DNA of 12,233 nucleotides from CAZABC01 sp964483405 (GTDB lineage Bacteria; Chloroflexota; Limnocylindria; Limnocylindrales; CSP1-4), in the NCBI GenBank assembly GCA_964483405.1, contig CAZABC010000053.1:1-12233 (forward strand). The letters run 5' to 3'. Within the stretch, counting starts at the first letter, position 1; the number at the start of each line of letters is the position of its first letter. Below the pieces are notes generated by a model, which was not told the origin of the DNA, ran no database searches, and was given only the letters and a program-made list of their open reading frames with translations. Positions 1 through 6,759 of this stretch are shown here, one piece after another. The translations under genes and the position numbers were made by a program.

Positions 1-40
1 GAGGCCGTCTTCGGCGGCGTCGTTTCCCGAGGGAGCGGGG

Positions 41-213
41 GCGCAGGTGATACCTGAGGCGAGCTGGGCATCCGCCACGAGGACACGGTCGTCGTAACCG
101 AGAACGGCTGCGAGAACCTCTGCCCCACGTGGTCGGGGACGCCCGAGGCGCCGGCGGTGGTGTGGGTCAGGGCTCGCTCAGGAGCGAGCCCTCGCATCCG
201 CGAGTGCGAGTGA
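41..213 (+). pseudogene. Decayed C-terminal fragment of an M24 (Xaa-Pro) peptidase gene, copy 1
   Basis: Read in frame 1 of the plus strand, this stretch gives GELGIRHEDTVVVTENGCEN followed by a W-SGTPEAPAVV tail. That pattern is typical of the C-terminus of M24 metallopeptidases (Xaa-Pro aminopeptidase/prolidase type), where the RHE glutamate helps bind the metal pair. An in-frame TGA at 55-57 sits exactly where the second copy has AAG. The bases before position 41 do not read as M24 in this frame, so only the tail is left. The frame runs on to a TGA at 211-213 and overlaps the antisense 3' end of vapC. A similar fragment lies at 973-1067. The M24 assignment rests on a short motif; the loss of function is clear from the stop codon and the missing upstream part, unless a frameshifted gene continues left of the window. 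Confidence 0.55.
171..190 (-). terminator. Hairpin across the vapC stop codon, possible terminator
   Basis: There is a perfect 8-base inverted repeat: GGCTCGCT at 171-178 and AGCGAGCC at 183-190, with a 4-base loop. It spans the vapC stop codon (178-180, minus strand). A second small hairpin sits next to it (CTCGCA 191-196 with TGCGAG 205-210). Neither is followed by a T-run on either strand, so it may instead stabilise the 3' end of the toxin-antitoxin message. Confidence 0.35.
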
Positions 214-603
214 GATCCGCAACCCCGTCACTCGTCTGAAGTGCTTGACGTTCCCGGTCACGAGCTCGAGATCGTGGACGAGAGCGGTGGCCGCGATCTG
301 TAGATCGGCGTCGGCCGGCGGCCGACCCGCCGATTCCAGGTGAGCCCGGACTTGCCCGTAGACGCGGGCCGCAGCCACGTCGTAGGAGAGCACGGTGACA
401 GCCGGCAGGATCCTCTTCTCGACGTTCTCCAGGTGACGCGCGACGGCGGACGAGCGAAACGCTCCCTTGAACAGCTCACCCACCACCACCGCGCTCGTGA
501 ACTGCTCCTCTCGGGGAATGGCTGCGAGCCACTTCACGTAGCCGGCCGCCGGCCGCGGCTTGAGTAGCTCGGAGATGGCGTCCGTGTCGAACAGGAAAGC
601 CAT
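178..603 (-). CDS. vapC: PIN-domain ribonuclease toxin, VapC family
   Basis: This 141-residue protein is a PIN-domain endoribonuclease, expected to be the toxin of a type II toxin-antitoxin pair that cleaves RNA when freed from its antitoxin. The acidic Mg-binding residues are in the expected order: D6 in FLFDTDAISELL, E43 in VVVGELFKGA, and D98/D100 in PPADADLQIAATA. The C-terminal TGNVKHF motif supplies N118; its histidine replaces the aspartate seen in many PIN proteins, a common variant. The length is normal for VapC and the frame is intact. The ATG at 601-603 lies 4 bases after the antitoxin stop, so the two are almost certainly co-transcribed and translationally coupled. The 3' end overlaps the tail of an M24 pseudogene on the other strand. 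The RNA target cannot be predicted from the sequence. Confidence 0.88.
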   Translation of the reverse strand: MAFLFDTDAISELLKPRPAAGYVKWLAAIPREEQFTSAVVVGELFKGAFRSSAVARHLENVEKRILPAVTVLSYDVAAARVYGQVRAHLESAGRPPADADLQIAATALVHDLELVTGNVKHFRRVTGLRISLALADARARS

Positions 604-607
604 CGGC

Positions 608-889
608 TCACCGACCGAGCCGGGGGACCCGACGTGCCTTCGATCGGGTCGACCCGGCGAGGAGCCGCACCAGCTCCTCCGACCCCCGCCACCCGCCCGC
701 GAGGCCGGCCAGCCCGCCCGCGGGCCCTGTCGAGCGCAGCCGTTCGAGCTGCTGCAGGCGGTCCGCGCGCACGAGCGCGACGACCGCCTTGCCGTGGCGT
801 GTGATCACGACCGGATCACCCGCCTCTGCCTTCCGCATGCACTCCGCGAACGCCGCCTTGGCCTTCGCCGCCGACACCGTGGTTGCCAC
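608..889 (-). CDS. Phd/YefM-type antitoxin of the VapC toxin
   Basis: This is a 93-residue antitoxin. The N-terminal half (ATTVSAAKAKAAFAECMRKA, then DPVVITRHGKAVVALV) matches the Phd/YefM DNA-binding fold. The C-terminal tail (WRGSEELVRLLAGSTRSK, then a basic end) is the expected toxin-binding region. It should neutralise the VapC encoded 4 bases downstream and repress the shared promoter. I chose the GTG at 887-889. It has a GGAGG Shine-Dalgarno at 898-902 with an 8-base spacer, and it begins the protein where Phd proteins normally begin. Upstream ATGs exist at 911-913 and 920-922, but the latter lies inside the predicted -10 box, so it cannot be in a transcript from that promoter. Family assignment is confident; the exact start is less so. 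Confidence 0.82.
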   Translation of the reverse strand: MATTVSAAKAKAAFAECMRKAEAGDPVVITRHGKAVVALVRADRLQQLERLRSTGPAGGLAGLAGGWRGSEELVRLLAGSTRSKARRVPRLGR

Positions 890-897
890 TCGCCTGC

Positions 898-902
898 CCT
901 CC
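898..902 (-). promoter_or_regulatory. Ribosome binding site deciding the antitoxin GTG start
   Basis: The minus strand reads GGAGG here, 8 bases before the GTG at 887-889. It favours that start over the in-frame ATGs further upstream, which lack comparable sites. Confidence 0.55.
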
Positions 903-917
903 GAATAGGTCATCTTG

Positions 918-946
918 ACCATACTGGCTCGATGGCACGCCGTCAA
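918..946 (-). promoter_or_regulatory. Sigma-70-type promoter of the toxin-antitoxin operon
   Basis: On the minus strand, TTGACG (941-946) is followed by a 17-base spacer and TATGGT (918-923). This is 5/6 and 4/6 of the consensus hexamers at ideal spacing. Transcription would start near 911 and leave a leader of about 20 bases before the GTG start at 889. It is the best-formed promoter in the window. Antitoxins of this family usually bind over such a promoter to repress it, but I see no clear operator palindrome. Confidence 0.6.
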
Positions 947-972
947 CCGCCAGGCCTTCTGCCCGGGAGGGC

Positions 973-1067
973 GCGCAGGTGATGCCAAGGGCGAGTTAGG
1001 CATCAGACACGAACACACCGTCGCGGTCACCGAGAACGGCTGCGAGAACCTCTCCCCCAGGTGGTGT
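973..1067 (+). pseudogene. Decayed C-terminal fragment of an M24 (Xaa-Pro) peptidase gene, copy 2
   Basis: The plus strand encodes GDAKGELGIRHEHTVAVTEN followed by GCENLSPRW, matching the M24 C-terminal tail seen in copy 1 at 41-135. By hand count, 16 of about 94 bases differ between the copies, without gaps, and 25 or so bases around the TENGCENL codons are identical. Many differences are synonymous codon swaps (ctg/tta, cgc/aga, gag/gaa, acg/acc), so the copies probably come from two diverged M24 genes rather than one recent duplication. The metal-binding glutamate of RHE is kept, but the aspartate after it has become histidine. No upstream catalytic part is present, and after the tryptophan the similarity stops. 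Confidence 0.55.
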
Positions 1068-1223
1068 GAGGGGGAGCTGCGGACCAGACGATCGAGACGG
1101 CCGGCGAGGGGATCGCCGCGGTGTCCTCACATGGGCGGGCTCGGCCCGGTCATGGCGGTGCGGCTCAGCAAATGCCAGAATCCTGTCCATGGCCGCCAGC
1201 CTGAGCGTCGCGGGAACGAGGGG

Positions 1224-3512
1224 ATGATGCTTCGACTCAAGGCAACAGCTGTCGTGACAGCGCTGACGATCTTCGCCGCAGCGAGGGCTGGGGCCGGGAC
1301 GCGGGCGCCGGGGGAAGGGAAGCCGGCGGCAATGATCCCCGCTGGCACCGGCATCTTCGAGGTGGACGCAACGACGTCGCCGCTGCCGGACCTGCTGGAA
1401 GAAGGCGAGCGGCAACGGCTGCAGGCGCTCTTCCAGGCCTCGCCCGGGCCGGCCTACAAGATCGACAGCCCCTTGAGCCCCGACGACCGCACGATCCTTG
1501 CAAGCCACAAGGGGGAGCGGTTCTTCCTCGATGTGCGAACGGGCCAGATGGTGCCGGTTGCAAAGCCGGAGAAGCCGGTATCCGTGTTCAGCCCGTTTGT
1601 ATGGCTGGATGAGGACCGCGTCGGGTTCATCACGCTGCGCAAGGGTGATGACAAGGAGACGCGTGCGGTCGGCGCGAGCTTCGACCGGCGCACGGGCGAG
1701 ACGATTCTTCCGGAGCCCAGGTTGGAGCTGGCGGCCTCCCGCCTGGGAGATCAGAAGGTGCTCGTCATGCTGTCGGAGGATGCCGGCAAGTTGCTGGTGG
1801 CCGATACCAGCAACGCAAAGCCGATGAAGATGCCAGGCGCCCCGCGGATGGGCGGCGCGAGCGGACGTGCGACCTATTCCGGCTTCGACCCGATTCCGGC
1901 TCTGGTCGCCATGGGCCTGACGGAAGGGACGAAGCTCTCGGTCGTGGATGTCCGCACCGGCGTTTCGCACGCGGTCTTCACCATCGGTCCAGACGTCAAG
2001 ATCCTGGATGTGGCGTTCAGCCGGGATGGCAACTGGCTGAGCATCACCAGCGAATCGCTCGGTGATTCGATGCACCGGATGTTCGATGGCGCCAACCTGA
2101 CCGAAGACGAGTACAAGGATTCCGTCGGCACACTGGCCCCGGCGGACAATGTCTTCTTCCAGTCGAACCAGGTCACGGTGTTCGACTTCGGCCGGGCAAA
2201 GCTGTCGACACTCCGGGCGGCCGATGGCGATGGGCTGGTCTACACCGGCACCCACTGGAGCCCGGACGGCCGGACCATGGTGGCCGAGATGGCCGGGCCC
2301 GGCCGGCTCGCCGGCAGACGATACCCGCAGTATCTGGGGGATTCCCGATCGGGCGGAGCGCTGGTCTTCTACGACACGCGGCTACGGGAAATCGACCGAC
2401 TGGAACGGCCCGAAGTGGACAGCCCGATCAAGGATGCCCGCTTCATCTCGAACGAAGAGCTGATCATCCAGACCCGCTTCGGGACCAATGGCCATCCCTA
2501 TCTCTACGACAGGACGACGCGCAGTCTCCGCAATCTCGCGGACCGGCCGGGCGCCTACTATGACGTGACGGCAACGCGCGGCACACGCGAGATCCTGTTC
2601 GTGTACGCTTCGTTCACCGATGCGCCGGAGTACGCGCGCGCCGGGCTGGACGGCACGGGCTTCACCAGGCTGACATCACTGAACCGTGTCGCCCAGGACG
2701 CAACGCAGACCCTGCAGCATCCGGTCTCCTTCACCCTGGGCAACGGCGAGCGGATCGACGGCGTGATGGTGCTGCCGGCCGGCGTGGGGTTCCCGCCCCG
2801 CAATCTCCCGATCGTCGTCTGGCAGCCCGGCGGCCCGTTCAATGCCGTGACCAACACCTGGGACGCGACGGTCGAGACGCCGGCCAGCCTGCTGCCGAAC
2901 TTCGGCTTCGGCGTCCTGGTCACGCCGCTCTATGGCCGACACGGATTTGGCCATGCGCGGTTCCACGCGATCGCAGACAACGAGAACTTCGGCCGCGCGG
3001 ACATCGATGCGCAGGCCGCGATCGCGGCCCAGCTGCGGGAGCGCGGATGGGCGGGCAAGATCGGGATCGTCGGCTGTTCCTATGGCGGCTACTTCGTGAC
3101 GCAGAGCCTGGTGCGCCATTCGGACACATATGACGCCGGGCACAGCATGTGCTCCATCGTGGATTGGGTGACCGAGTGGACCCGGGGCGGAGGCCAGGGC
3201 GCGCCATGGCTCATCGGCAAGCCCATCTTCGATGACCCGCAGGCCTATATCGACGTGTCTCCCGCCTACAACGCGCGCAAGATCAGAACTCCGCTGCTCG
3301 CGTTCCACGGCACCGAGGATTTCGTGCCGCTCACGGCCATGGACAATCTGATGTACCAGGTCATTGCCGCGGGAACTCCGGCCAGGATGCTCCGCTTTCG
3401 TGGGGCCTCTCACGGATTCGCGAACACGTCTCCGGCAGAGCTGTCGCGGGCCTATGAGCTCTACGGCGCGCAGGAGCAGGTGCGTTGGTTCCGGACCTAT
3501 CTCGGCCGCTGA
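1224..3512 (+). CDS. Secreted S9-family prolyl oligopeptidase-type serine peptidase
   Basis: This 762-residue protein should hydrolyse peptides, often after proline or acting as a dipeptidyl/acylaminoacyl peptidase, in the periplasm or outside the cell. Residues 1-25 form a signal peptide (MMLRLKATAVVTALTIFAAA). A beta-propeller-type region follows, with repeats such as SPDDRT, SRDGNW and SPDGRT to about residue 480. The alpha/beta-hydrolase domain starts near 497. The catalytic triad is complete: S619 in GCSYGG, D699 in HGTEDFVP and H730 in ASHGF. The usual HGGP oxyanion motif reads PGGP (535-538). The start is at 1224 or 1227; GAGGGG abuts the first ATG, and the signal peptide fits either. 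The frame is open further upstream only through M24 remnant sequence. Sampled lines are near 60% GC, lower than most of the genes to the right, which hints at separate ancestry. Substrate is unknown. Confidence 0.9.
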   Translation: MMLRLKATAVVTALTIFAAARAGAGTRAPGEGKPAAMIPAGTGIFEVDATTSPLPDLLEEGERQRLQALFQASPGPAYKIDSPLSPDDRTILASHKGERFFLDVRTGQMVPVAKPEKPVSVFSPFVWLDEDRVGFITLRKGDDKETRAVGASFDRRTGETILPEPRLELAASRLGDQKVLVMLSEDAGKLLVADTSNAKPMKMPGAPRMGGASGRATYSGFDPIPALVAMGLTEGTKLSVVDVRTGVSHAVFTIGPDVKILDVAFSRDGNWLSITSESLGDSMHRMFDGANLTEDEYKDSVGTLAPADNVFFQSNQVTVFDFGRAKLSTLRAADGDGLVYTGTHWSPDGRTMVAEMAGPGRLAGRRYPQYLGDSRSGGALVFYDTRLREIDRLERPEVDSPIKDARFISNEELIIQTRFGTNGHPYLYDRTTRSLRNLADRPGAYYDVTATRGTREILFVYASFTDAPEYARAGLDGTGFTRLTSLNRVAQDATQTLQHPVSFTLGNGERIDGVMVLPAGVGFPPRNLPIVVWQPGGPFNAVTNTWDATVETPASLLPNFGFGVLVTPLYGRHGFGHARFHAIADNENFGRADIDAQAAIAAQLRERGWAGKIGIVGCSYGGYFVTQSLVRHSDTYDAGHSMCSIVDWVTEWTRGGGQGAPWLIGKPIFDDPQAYIDVSPAYNARKIRTPLLAFHGTEDFVPLTAMDNLMYQVIAAGTPARMLRFRGASHGFANTSPAELSRAYELYGAQEQVRWFRTYLGR

Positions 3513-3553
3513 GCCGCGAGGAACGCGCCCCGGGCGCCCTTACGGCTCGCGGC
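3513..3553. terminator. Nested inverted repeat between convergent genes
   Basis: GCCGCGAG (3513-3520) pairs with CTCGCGGC (3546-3553), and between them GCGCC/GGCGC (3525-3529, 3533-3537) can form an inner stem. It lies just after the S9 stop and across the TAA of the leftward phosphatase gene, where a two-way terminator would be expected. No T-run flanks it, so factor-independent termination is uncertain. Confidence 0.3.
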
Positions 3554-5180
3554 GCAGCAGGACGAGGGTGCGGTCGTCGCCGAAGGGGGTTCCGTCCGCG
3601 AACACCTCGACCGCGGTCTCGATGGCCACCGCGAGGGCGACGAGGGGCTCCTGAGAGTACTTCTGCACGACCGCCTGGAGGCGGTCGAGGCCGAACTCGT
3701 CCCCCTTCGGGTTCGCCGCCTCCGTGATGCCGTCCGTGTAGAGGCAGACGAGGTCACCGGGGAACAGCGTGACCTCCACGCGCTCGTACTCCACGACCGG
3801 GAAGAGGCCGAGGGGCAGGCCGTTCGCCTCCAGGCGCTGGACGGCGCCGTCGGCGCGGACGAGCAGCCCCGCGTTGTGCCCCGCGTTCGTGTAGGAGAGC
3901 CGTCCGGACCCGGGGTCGAGGGCGGCGATGAACGCGGTGACGTAGCGCTCGGGCGGGGTCTTCATGAACAGCCGCCTCGAGACCCGGGCGCAGATGAGGT
4001 CGGAGGTGTGGCCCACCTCGATCGGGCCCATGAGGAGCGCGTCGAACGAGGCGGCGAGGAGCGACGCCGCCATCCCCTTCCCGGAGACGTCGGCGATGAC
4101 GATGACCTGCTCGTCGCCCTCGTCGCGCCCCTGGAACTCGTAGAAGTCGCCGGAGACGGCGCGCGAGGCGTCGTTCACGGCGAAGACCGAGTAGCCGGGG
4201 ATCTCGGGGAGGTGCTCGGGGAGGAGGGCGAGCTGGATCTGGCGGGCGAGGGCCATCTCCTTCTCGAGCTCGCGGCGGCGCGCGCCCTCCTCGGCGAGGG
4301 CGAGGTTGCGGATGCGCAGGGCGGCCACCGAGCCGAGGGCGGTGAGCAGCTCGAGGTCCTGCTCGGCGAAGCGCCGGACGTGGATGCGCGAGCTGAGCAC
4401 GATCATGCCGTGGGTGCCCGAGGAGTCGATCAGGGGGGCGGCGATGAGGCTGCGGACCCCCGAGCTGAGGATGCTCTCCGCGGCGGCGAAGCGCGCGTCG
4501 GTCTGCGCGTCGAGGACGAGCGCGCCCTGGCCCTTCTCGGCCACCTCGCTCTCGAGGCTGCGCGAGAAGAAGAAGTCGCCCCGCGCGGAGGGCAGGCGCC
4601 GGCTGGCCGCCCGCTCGACGCCCCCGTAGGGCTTCTTGAGGTAGATGACCGCCTCCTCGGGGCCGAGGTGCGCGAAGATGCGGTCGAGGATCGACTCGAG
4701 GAGCTCCTCGAGCGAGAGCGACGCGGCGAGGGCGCGGTGGACGTCGTTGATGAGCTTGAGGCGTCCCGCCGACTCGCGCTCCGCCGCGGCGAGCAGCTCC
4801 GACGCGGAGCGCAGGACGATCGTGTCGGAGGAGCTCGTCTTGATGTCGCTCTCCGCCTTGGGCCGGGACGACGGGGCCCCCTCGCCCTCGACCGCGATCA
4901 CGGTCTCCGAGAGCTTGACGAGGTCGCCGGGGCCGACCTTCGCCGGGGCGGCGAGGGGCCGGCCGTTGAGCAGGGTCGTGTTGCGCGAGCCGAGGTCCTC
5001 GACCATCCAGGCGTCGGCCTCGCGGTAGAAGCGCGCGTGCTGCCGGGACAGGAAGCGGTCGGACAGCACGAGGTCGGCCTTGGACGAGCGACCGACCACG
5101 ACCGAGTCCGCGTCGCAGACGTGGTCGAAGGGCTCGCCGATCGGGGGCGTGACGCGGAGGCGAAGGGGGACGGGGCTCAT
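3540..5180 (-). CDS. FHA-GAF-SpoIIE (PP2C) serine phosphatase regulator
   Basis: This 546-residue cytoplasmic signalling phosphatase has three domains. An FHA domain (about 5-100) binds phosphothreonine and shows GRS (30-32), SRQH (45-48), N67 and NG (72-73). A GAF sensor domain covers about 155-292. A helical linker (293-318) leads into a SpoIIE-type PP2C phosphatase (about 325-546). The metal-binding acids are present: D345 in SGDFYEF, D364 in ADVSGKGMAAS, D483 in LYTDGITEA and D535/D536 in FGDDRT, plus NAGHN at 432-436. Such enzymes usually dephosphorylate an anti-sigma-factor antagonist, but no STAS or anti-sigma gene is in the window, so its partner is unknown. The ATG at 5178-5180 was chosen because the FHA fold starts there; it has no strong Shine-Dalgarno. 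The frame is open upstream to 5300, but that would overlap the divergent peptidase start. Confidence 0.92.
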   Translation of the reverse strand: MSPVPLRLRVTPPIGEPFDHVCDADSVVVGRSSKADLVLSDRFLSRQHARFYREADAWMVEDLGSRNTTLLNGRPLAAPAKVGPGDLVKLSETVIAVEGEGAPSSRPKAESDIKTSSSDTIVLRSASELLAAAERESAGRLKLINDVHRALAASLSLEELLESILDRIFAHLGPEEAVIYLKKPYGGVERAASRRLPSARGDFFFSRSLESEVAEKGQGALVLDAQTDARFAAAESILSSGVRSLIAAPLIDSSGTHGMIVLSSRIHVRRFAEQDLELLTALGSVAALRIRNLALAEEGARRRELEKEMALARQIQLALLPEHLPEIPGYSVFAVNDASRAVSGDFYEFQGRDEGDEQVIVIADVSGKGMAASLLAASFDALLMGPIEVGHTSDLICARVSRRLFMKTPPERYVTAFIAALDPGSGRLSYTNAGHNAGLLVRADGAVQRLEANGLPLGLFPVVEYERVEVTLFPGDLVCLYTDGITEAANPKGDEFGLDRLQAVVQKYSQEPLVALAVAIETAVEVFADGTPFGDDRTLVLLRREP

Positions 5181-5194
5181 TTCGGCGGGCGGGT

Positions 5195-5210
5195 CGATCG
5201 CGCGATCGTA
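5195..5210 (-). promoter_or_regulatory. Candidate -10 box and 14-base palindrome upstream of the phosphatase gene
   Basis: The 14-base sequence CGATCGCGCGATCG (5195-5208) is a perfect palindrome, 15 bases before the phosphatase start. On the minus strand it runs into TACGAT (5205-5210), a possible -10 box; no -35 box is clear. The position suits a repressor site, but palindromes made of G, C and GATC arise easily in DNA this rich in GC. Confidence 0.25.
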
Positions 5211-5270
5211 GCACGGGCCGTCGCCGCTCGCGGGACTCCCCTCCATCCGTGGTAGTGTCGCGGCCCGAAC

Positions 5271-5275
5271 GGAGG
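5271..5275 (+). promoter_or_regulatory. Ribosome binding site supporting the TTG start of the M28 peptidase
   Basis: GGAGG lies 8 bases before the TTG at 5284-5286. It supports this unusual start, which also places the signal peptide right at the N-terminus. The TAGTGT at 5253-5258 could be a weak -10 box. Confidence 0.6.
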
Positions 5276-5283
5276 AACCGCCC

Positions 5284-6714
5284 TTGCCCCGCCCGAGCAC
5301 CCTCGTCTCAGCCGTCGTCCTGGCGCTCGCCCTCGCCTCGAGCGCACCCGCGGAGGACCCCGCCTCGGCCTACCGCGAGACGGCCGGCCGCATTCTCGGC
5401 CGCGCCCTCGTGGACGAGGGGGCCTGGGTGAAGCTCGAGCACCTGACCACCCGCATCGGCCACCGCCTGAGCGGCTCGCCCGGCCTCGAGAAGGCCGTCG
5501 CCTGGGCGGAGGAGCGGATGCGGGCGGAAGGGCTCGAGGGCGTGCGGCTCCAGCCGGTCCGCGTGCCGCGGTGGGTGCGGGGCCGCGAGGGGGCGCGGGT
5601 CGTCGCGCCCGTCGAGCGGGAGCTGCCGATGCTCGGCCTGGGCATGAGCGTGGGCACCCCGAAGGAGGGGATCACCGCCCCGGTCGTCGTGGTCCGCAGC
5701 TTCGACGAGCTCAACGCCCTCGGGCGGGACAGGGTCGAGGGGAGGATCGTGGCGTTCGCCCCCGACTGGGAGGGGTACGGCCGCACCGTGCGCTACCGCA
5801 GCTCTGGGGCCTCGGCCGCCGCGCGCCTCGGGGCGGTCGCGGCCCTCGTGCGCTCGGCCACCGGCCGCTCGATCGCCTCCCCGCACACGGGCGCCCTCGA
5901 CTACGAGGAGGGCGTGGCGAAGATCCCCGCCGCGGCGATCACGGTCGAGGACGCGGAGTGGCTCCGTCGGATGGCGGCCGCGGGGGAAACCGTCACCGTC
6001 TCGCTCCACATGGAGTCCCGGCTCGAGGGCGAGGCCGACTCGGCGAACGTGATCGCCGAGATCCGGGGCCGCGAGAAGCCGGACGAGGTCGTGCTGATCG
6101 GCGGCCACTACGACTCGTGGGACGTGGGCCAGGGCGCCCACGACGACGGCTGCGCCTGCATGGCCGCCTGGCAGGCGCTCACGATCGTGAAGGAGCTGGG
6201 CCTGCGGCCGCGGCGCACGCTGCGCGCGGTGCTGTTCACCAACGAGGAGAACGGCCTGCGGGGGGGCCGCGCCTACCGCGACGCCCTCGGCGCGGACGTG
6301 TCGAGCCACGTCGCCGCCATCGAGATGGACGGCGGCTGCGAGCGGCCGGTCGGCTTCGGCTTCAGCCTGGCGCGGCCGGGCACGCCCCCCCCGGCCTGGC
6401 GCGGGAGCGCCGAGCCACGGGAGGGCGAGGCCGCGCAGGCGCTCGCCACGCTGCGCCGGATCGCCACGCTCTTCGAAGGGATCGACGCCGCCACCGTGAA
6501 GTGGGGCGGCGGCGGCGCCGACATCAGCCCCCTGTCGCGCGAGGGCGTGCCCTCGTTCTCGCTCGACACGGTCGGCGAGCACTACTTCGACTGGCACCAC
6601 ACCCACGGGGACACGATCGACAAGGTCGAGAAGGGCGATCTCCGCCGGGCGACCGGCATGCTGGCGGTGATGGGCTACGTCCTGGCGGACCGGCCGGAGC
6701 GGCTGGTCCCTTGA
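5284..6714 (+). CDS. Secreted M28-family zinc peptidase with PA-like insert
   Basis: This 476-residue exported metallopeptidase resembles carboxypeptidase Q/aminopeptidase-type M28 enzymes, which remove terminal residues from peptides using two zinc ions. Residues 1-23 form a signal peptide (STLVSAVVLALALASSAPA). A PA-like insert covers roughly 110-230. The M28 core has the expected metal ligands: H275 in GGHYDSWD, D287 in AHDDG, E321 (base) and E322 in TNEENGL, D349 in EMDGG, and H439 in HTHGDT. All are present, so the enzyme should be active. The start is TTG with a good Shine-Dalgarno (GGAGG, 8-base spacer), and the signal peptide begins there. It is divergent from the phosphatase gene (103 bases between starts) and 45 bases ahead of the Gfo/Idh/MocA gene, with which it might be co-transcribed. 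The precise substrate is not predictable. Confidence 0.9.
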   Translation: MPRPSTLVSAVVLALALASSAPAEDPASAYRETAGRILGRALVDEGAWVKLEHLTTRIGHRLSGSPGLEKAVAWAEERMRAEGLEGVRLQPVRVPRWVRGREGARVVAPVERELPMLGLGMSVGTPKEGITAPVVVVRSFDELNALGRDRVEGRIVAFAPDWEGYGRTVRYRSSGASAAARLGAVAALVRSATGRSIASPHTGALDYEEGVAKIPAAAITVEDAEWLRRMAAAGETVTVSLHMESRLEGEADSANVIAEIRGREKPDEVVLIGGHYDSWDVGQGAHDDGCACMAAWQALTIVKELGLRPRRTLRAVLFTNEENGLRGGRAYRDALGADVSSHVAAIEMDGGCERPVGFGFSLARPGTPPPAWRGSAEPREGEAAQALATLRRIATLFEGIDAATVKWGGGGADISPLSREGVPSFSLDTVGEHYFDWHHTHGDTIDKVEKGDLRRATGMLAVMGYVLADRPERLVP

Positions 6715-6726
6715 GCCCTCGCCGGA

Positions 6727-6753
6727 TATAGAATCACCACGGCACAAAGGAGG
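6727..6753 (+). promoter_or_regulatory. Possible -10 box and strong ribosome binding site of the oxidoreductase operon
   Basis: The short gap after the M28 gene contains an unusually AT-rich patch, TATAGAAT (6727-6734), which holds TAGAAT (5/6 of a -10 box), but no matching -35 box. AAAGGAGG (6746-6753) is a near-perfect Shine-Dalgarno, 6 bases before the ATG at 6760. The ribosome site is convincing. The promoter is tentative; the operon could instead be read through from the peptidase gene. Confidence 0.45.
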
Positions 6754-6759
6754 CGCTTC

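Larger units (their letters stand above)
890..1223. other. Intergenic stretch between the antitoxin and the S9 peptidase
   Basis: These 334 bases hold the leader and promoter of the leftward toxin-antitoxin operon (890-946) and a second M24 peptidase remnant (973-1067). The remaining 150 or so bases show no motif I recognise. The plus-strand frame of the S9 gene stays open back through this region to 915, but that upstream part reads as M24 remnant plus low-complexity arginine-rich sequence rather than as part of the peptidase. I found no convincing promoter for the S9 gene. Confidence 0.6.

Noticed and set aside
41..1067. The two M24-like repeats as attachment sites or target-site duplication of a mobile element
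   Set aside because: No integrase or transposase is present, identity is only about 83%, and the differences follow codon synonymy, as expected of paralogous genes rather than of a recent duplication.
915..1223. N-terminal extension of the S9 peptidase carrying an M24-like segment, as a possible M24-S9 fusion
   Set aside because: The extension holds only the last part of an M24 domain, then featureless arginine-rich sequence. A normal signal peptide starts at 1224, which would be buried in a fusion.
3876..5255. A 459-codon open frame on the plus strand opposite the SpoIIE phosphatase
   Set aside because: Its product is repetitive in G, E, D, V and R with no motif, whereas the minus strand encodes intact FHA, GAF and PP2C domains.
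6687..6709. Nine-base stem (one G-U pair) at the end of the M28 gene as a terminator
   Set aside because: It lies inside the coding sequence and is not followed by a T-run; such stems are common by chance in DNA this rich in GC.
6711..6734. TTGAGC (6711-6716) with TAGAAT (6729-6734) as a full promoter for the oxidoreductase gene
   Set aside because: The spacer is only 12 bases, too short for a standard sigma-70 promoter; only the -10-like patch was kept as a tentative element.
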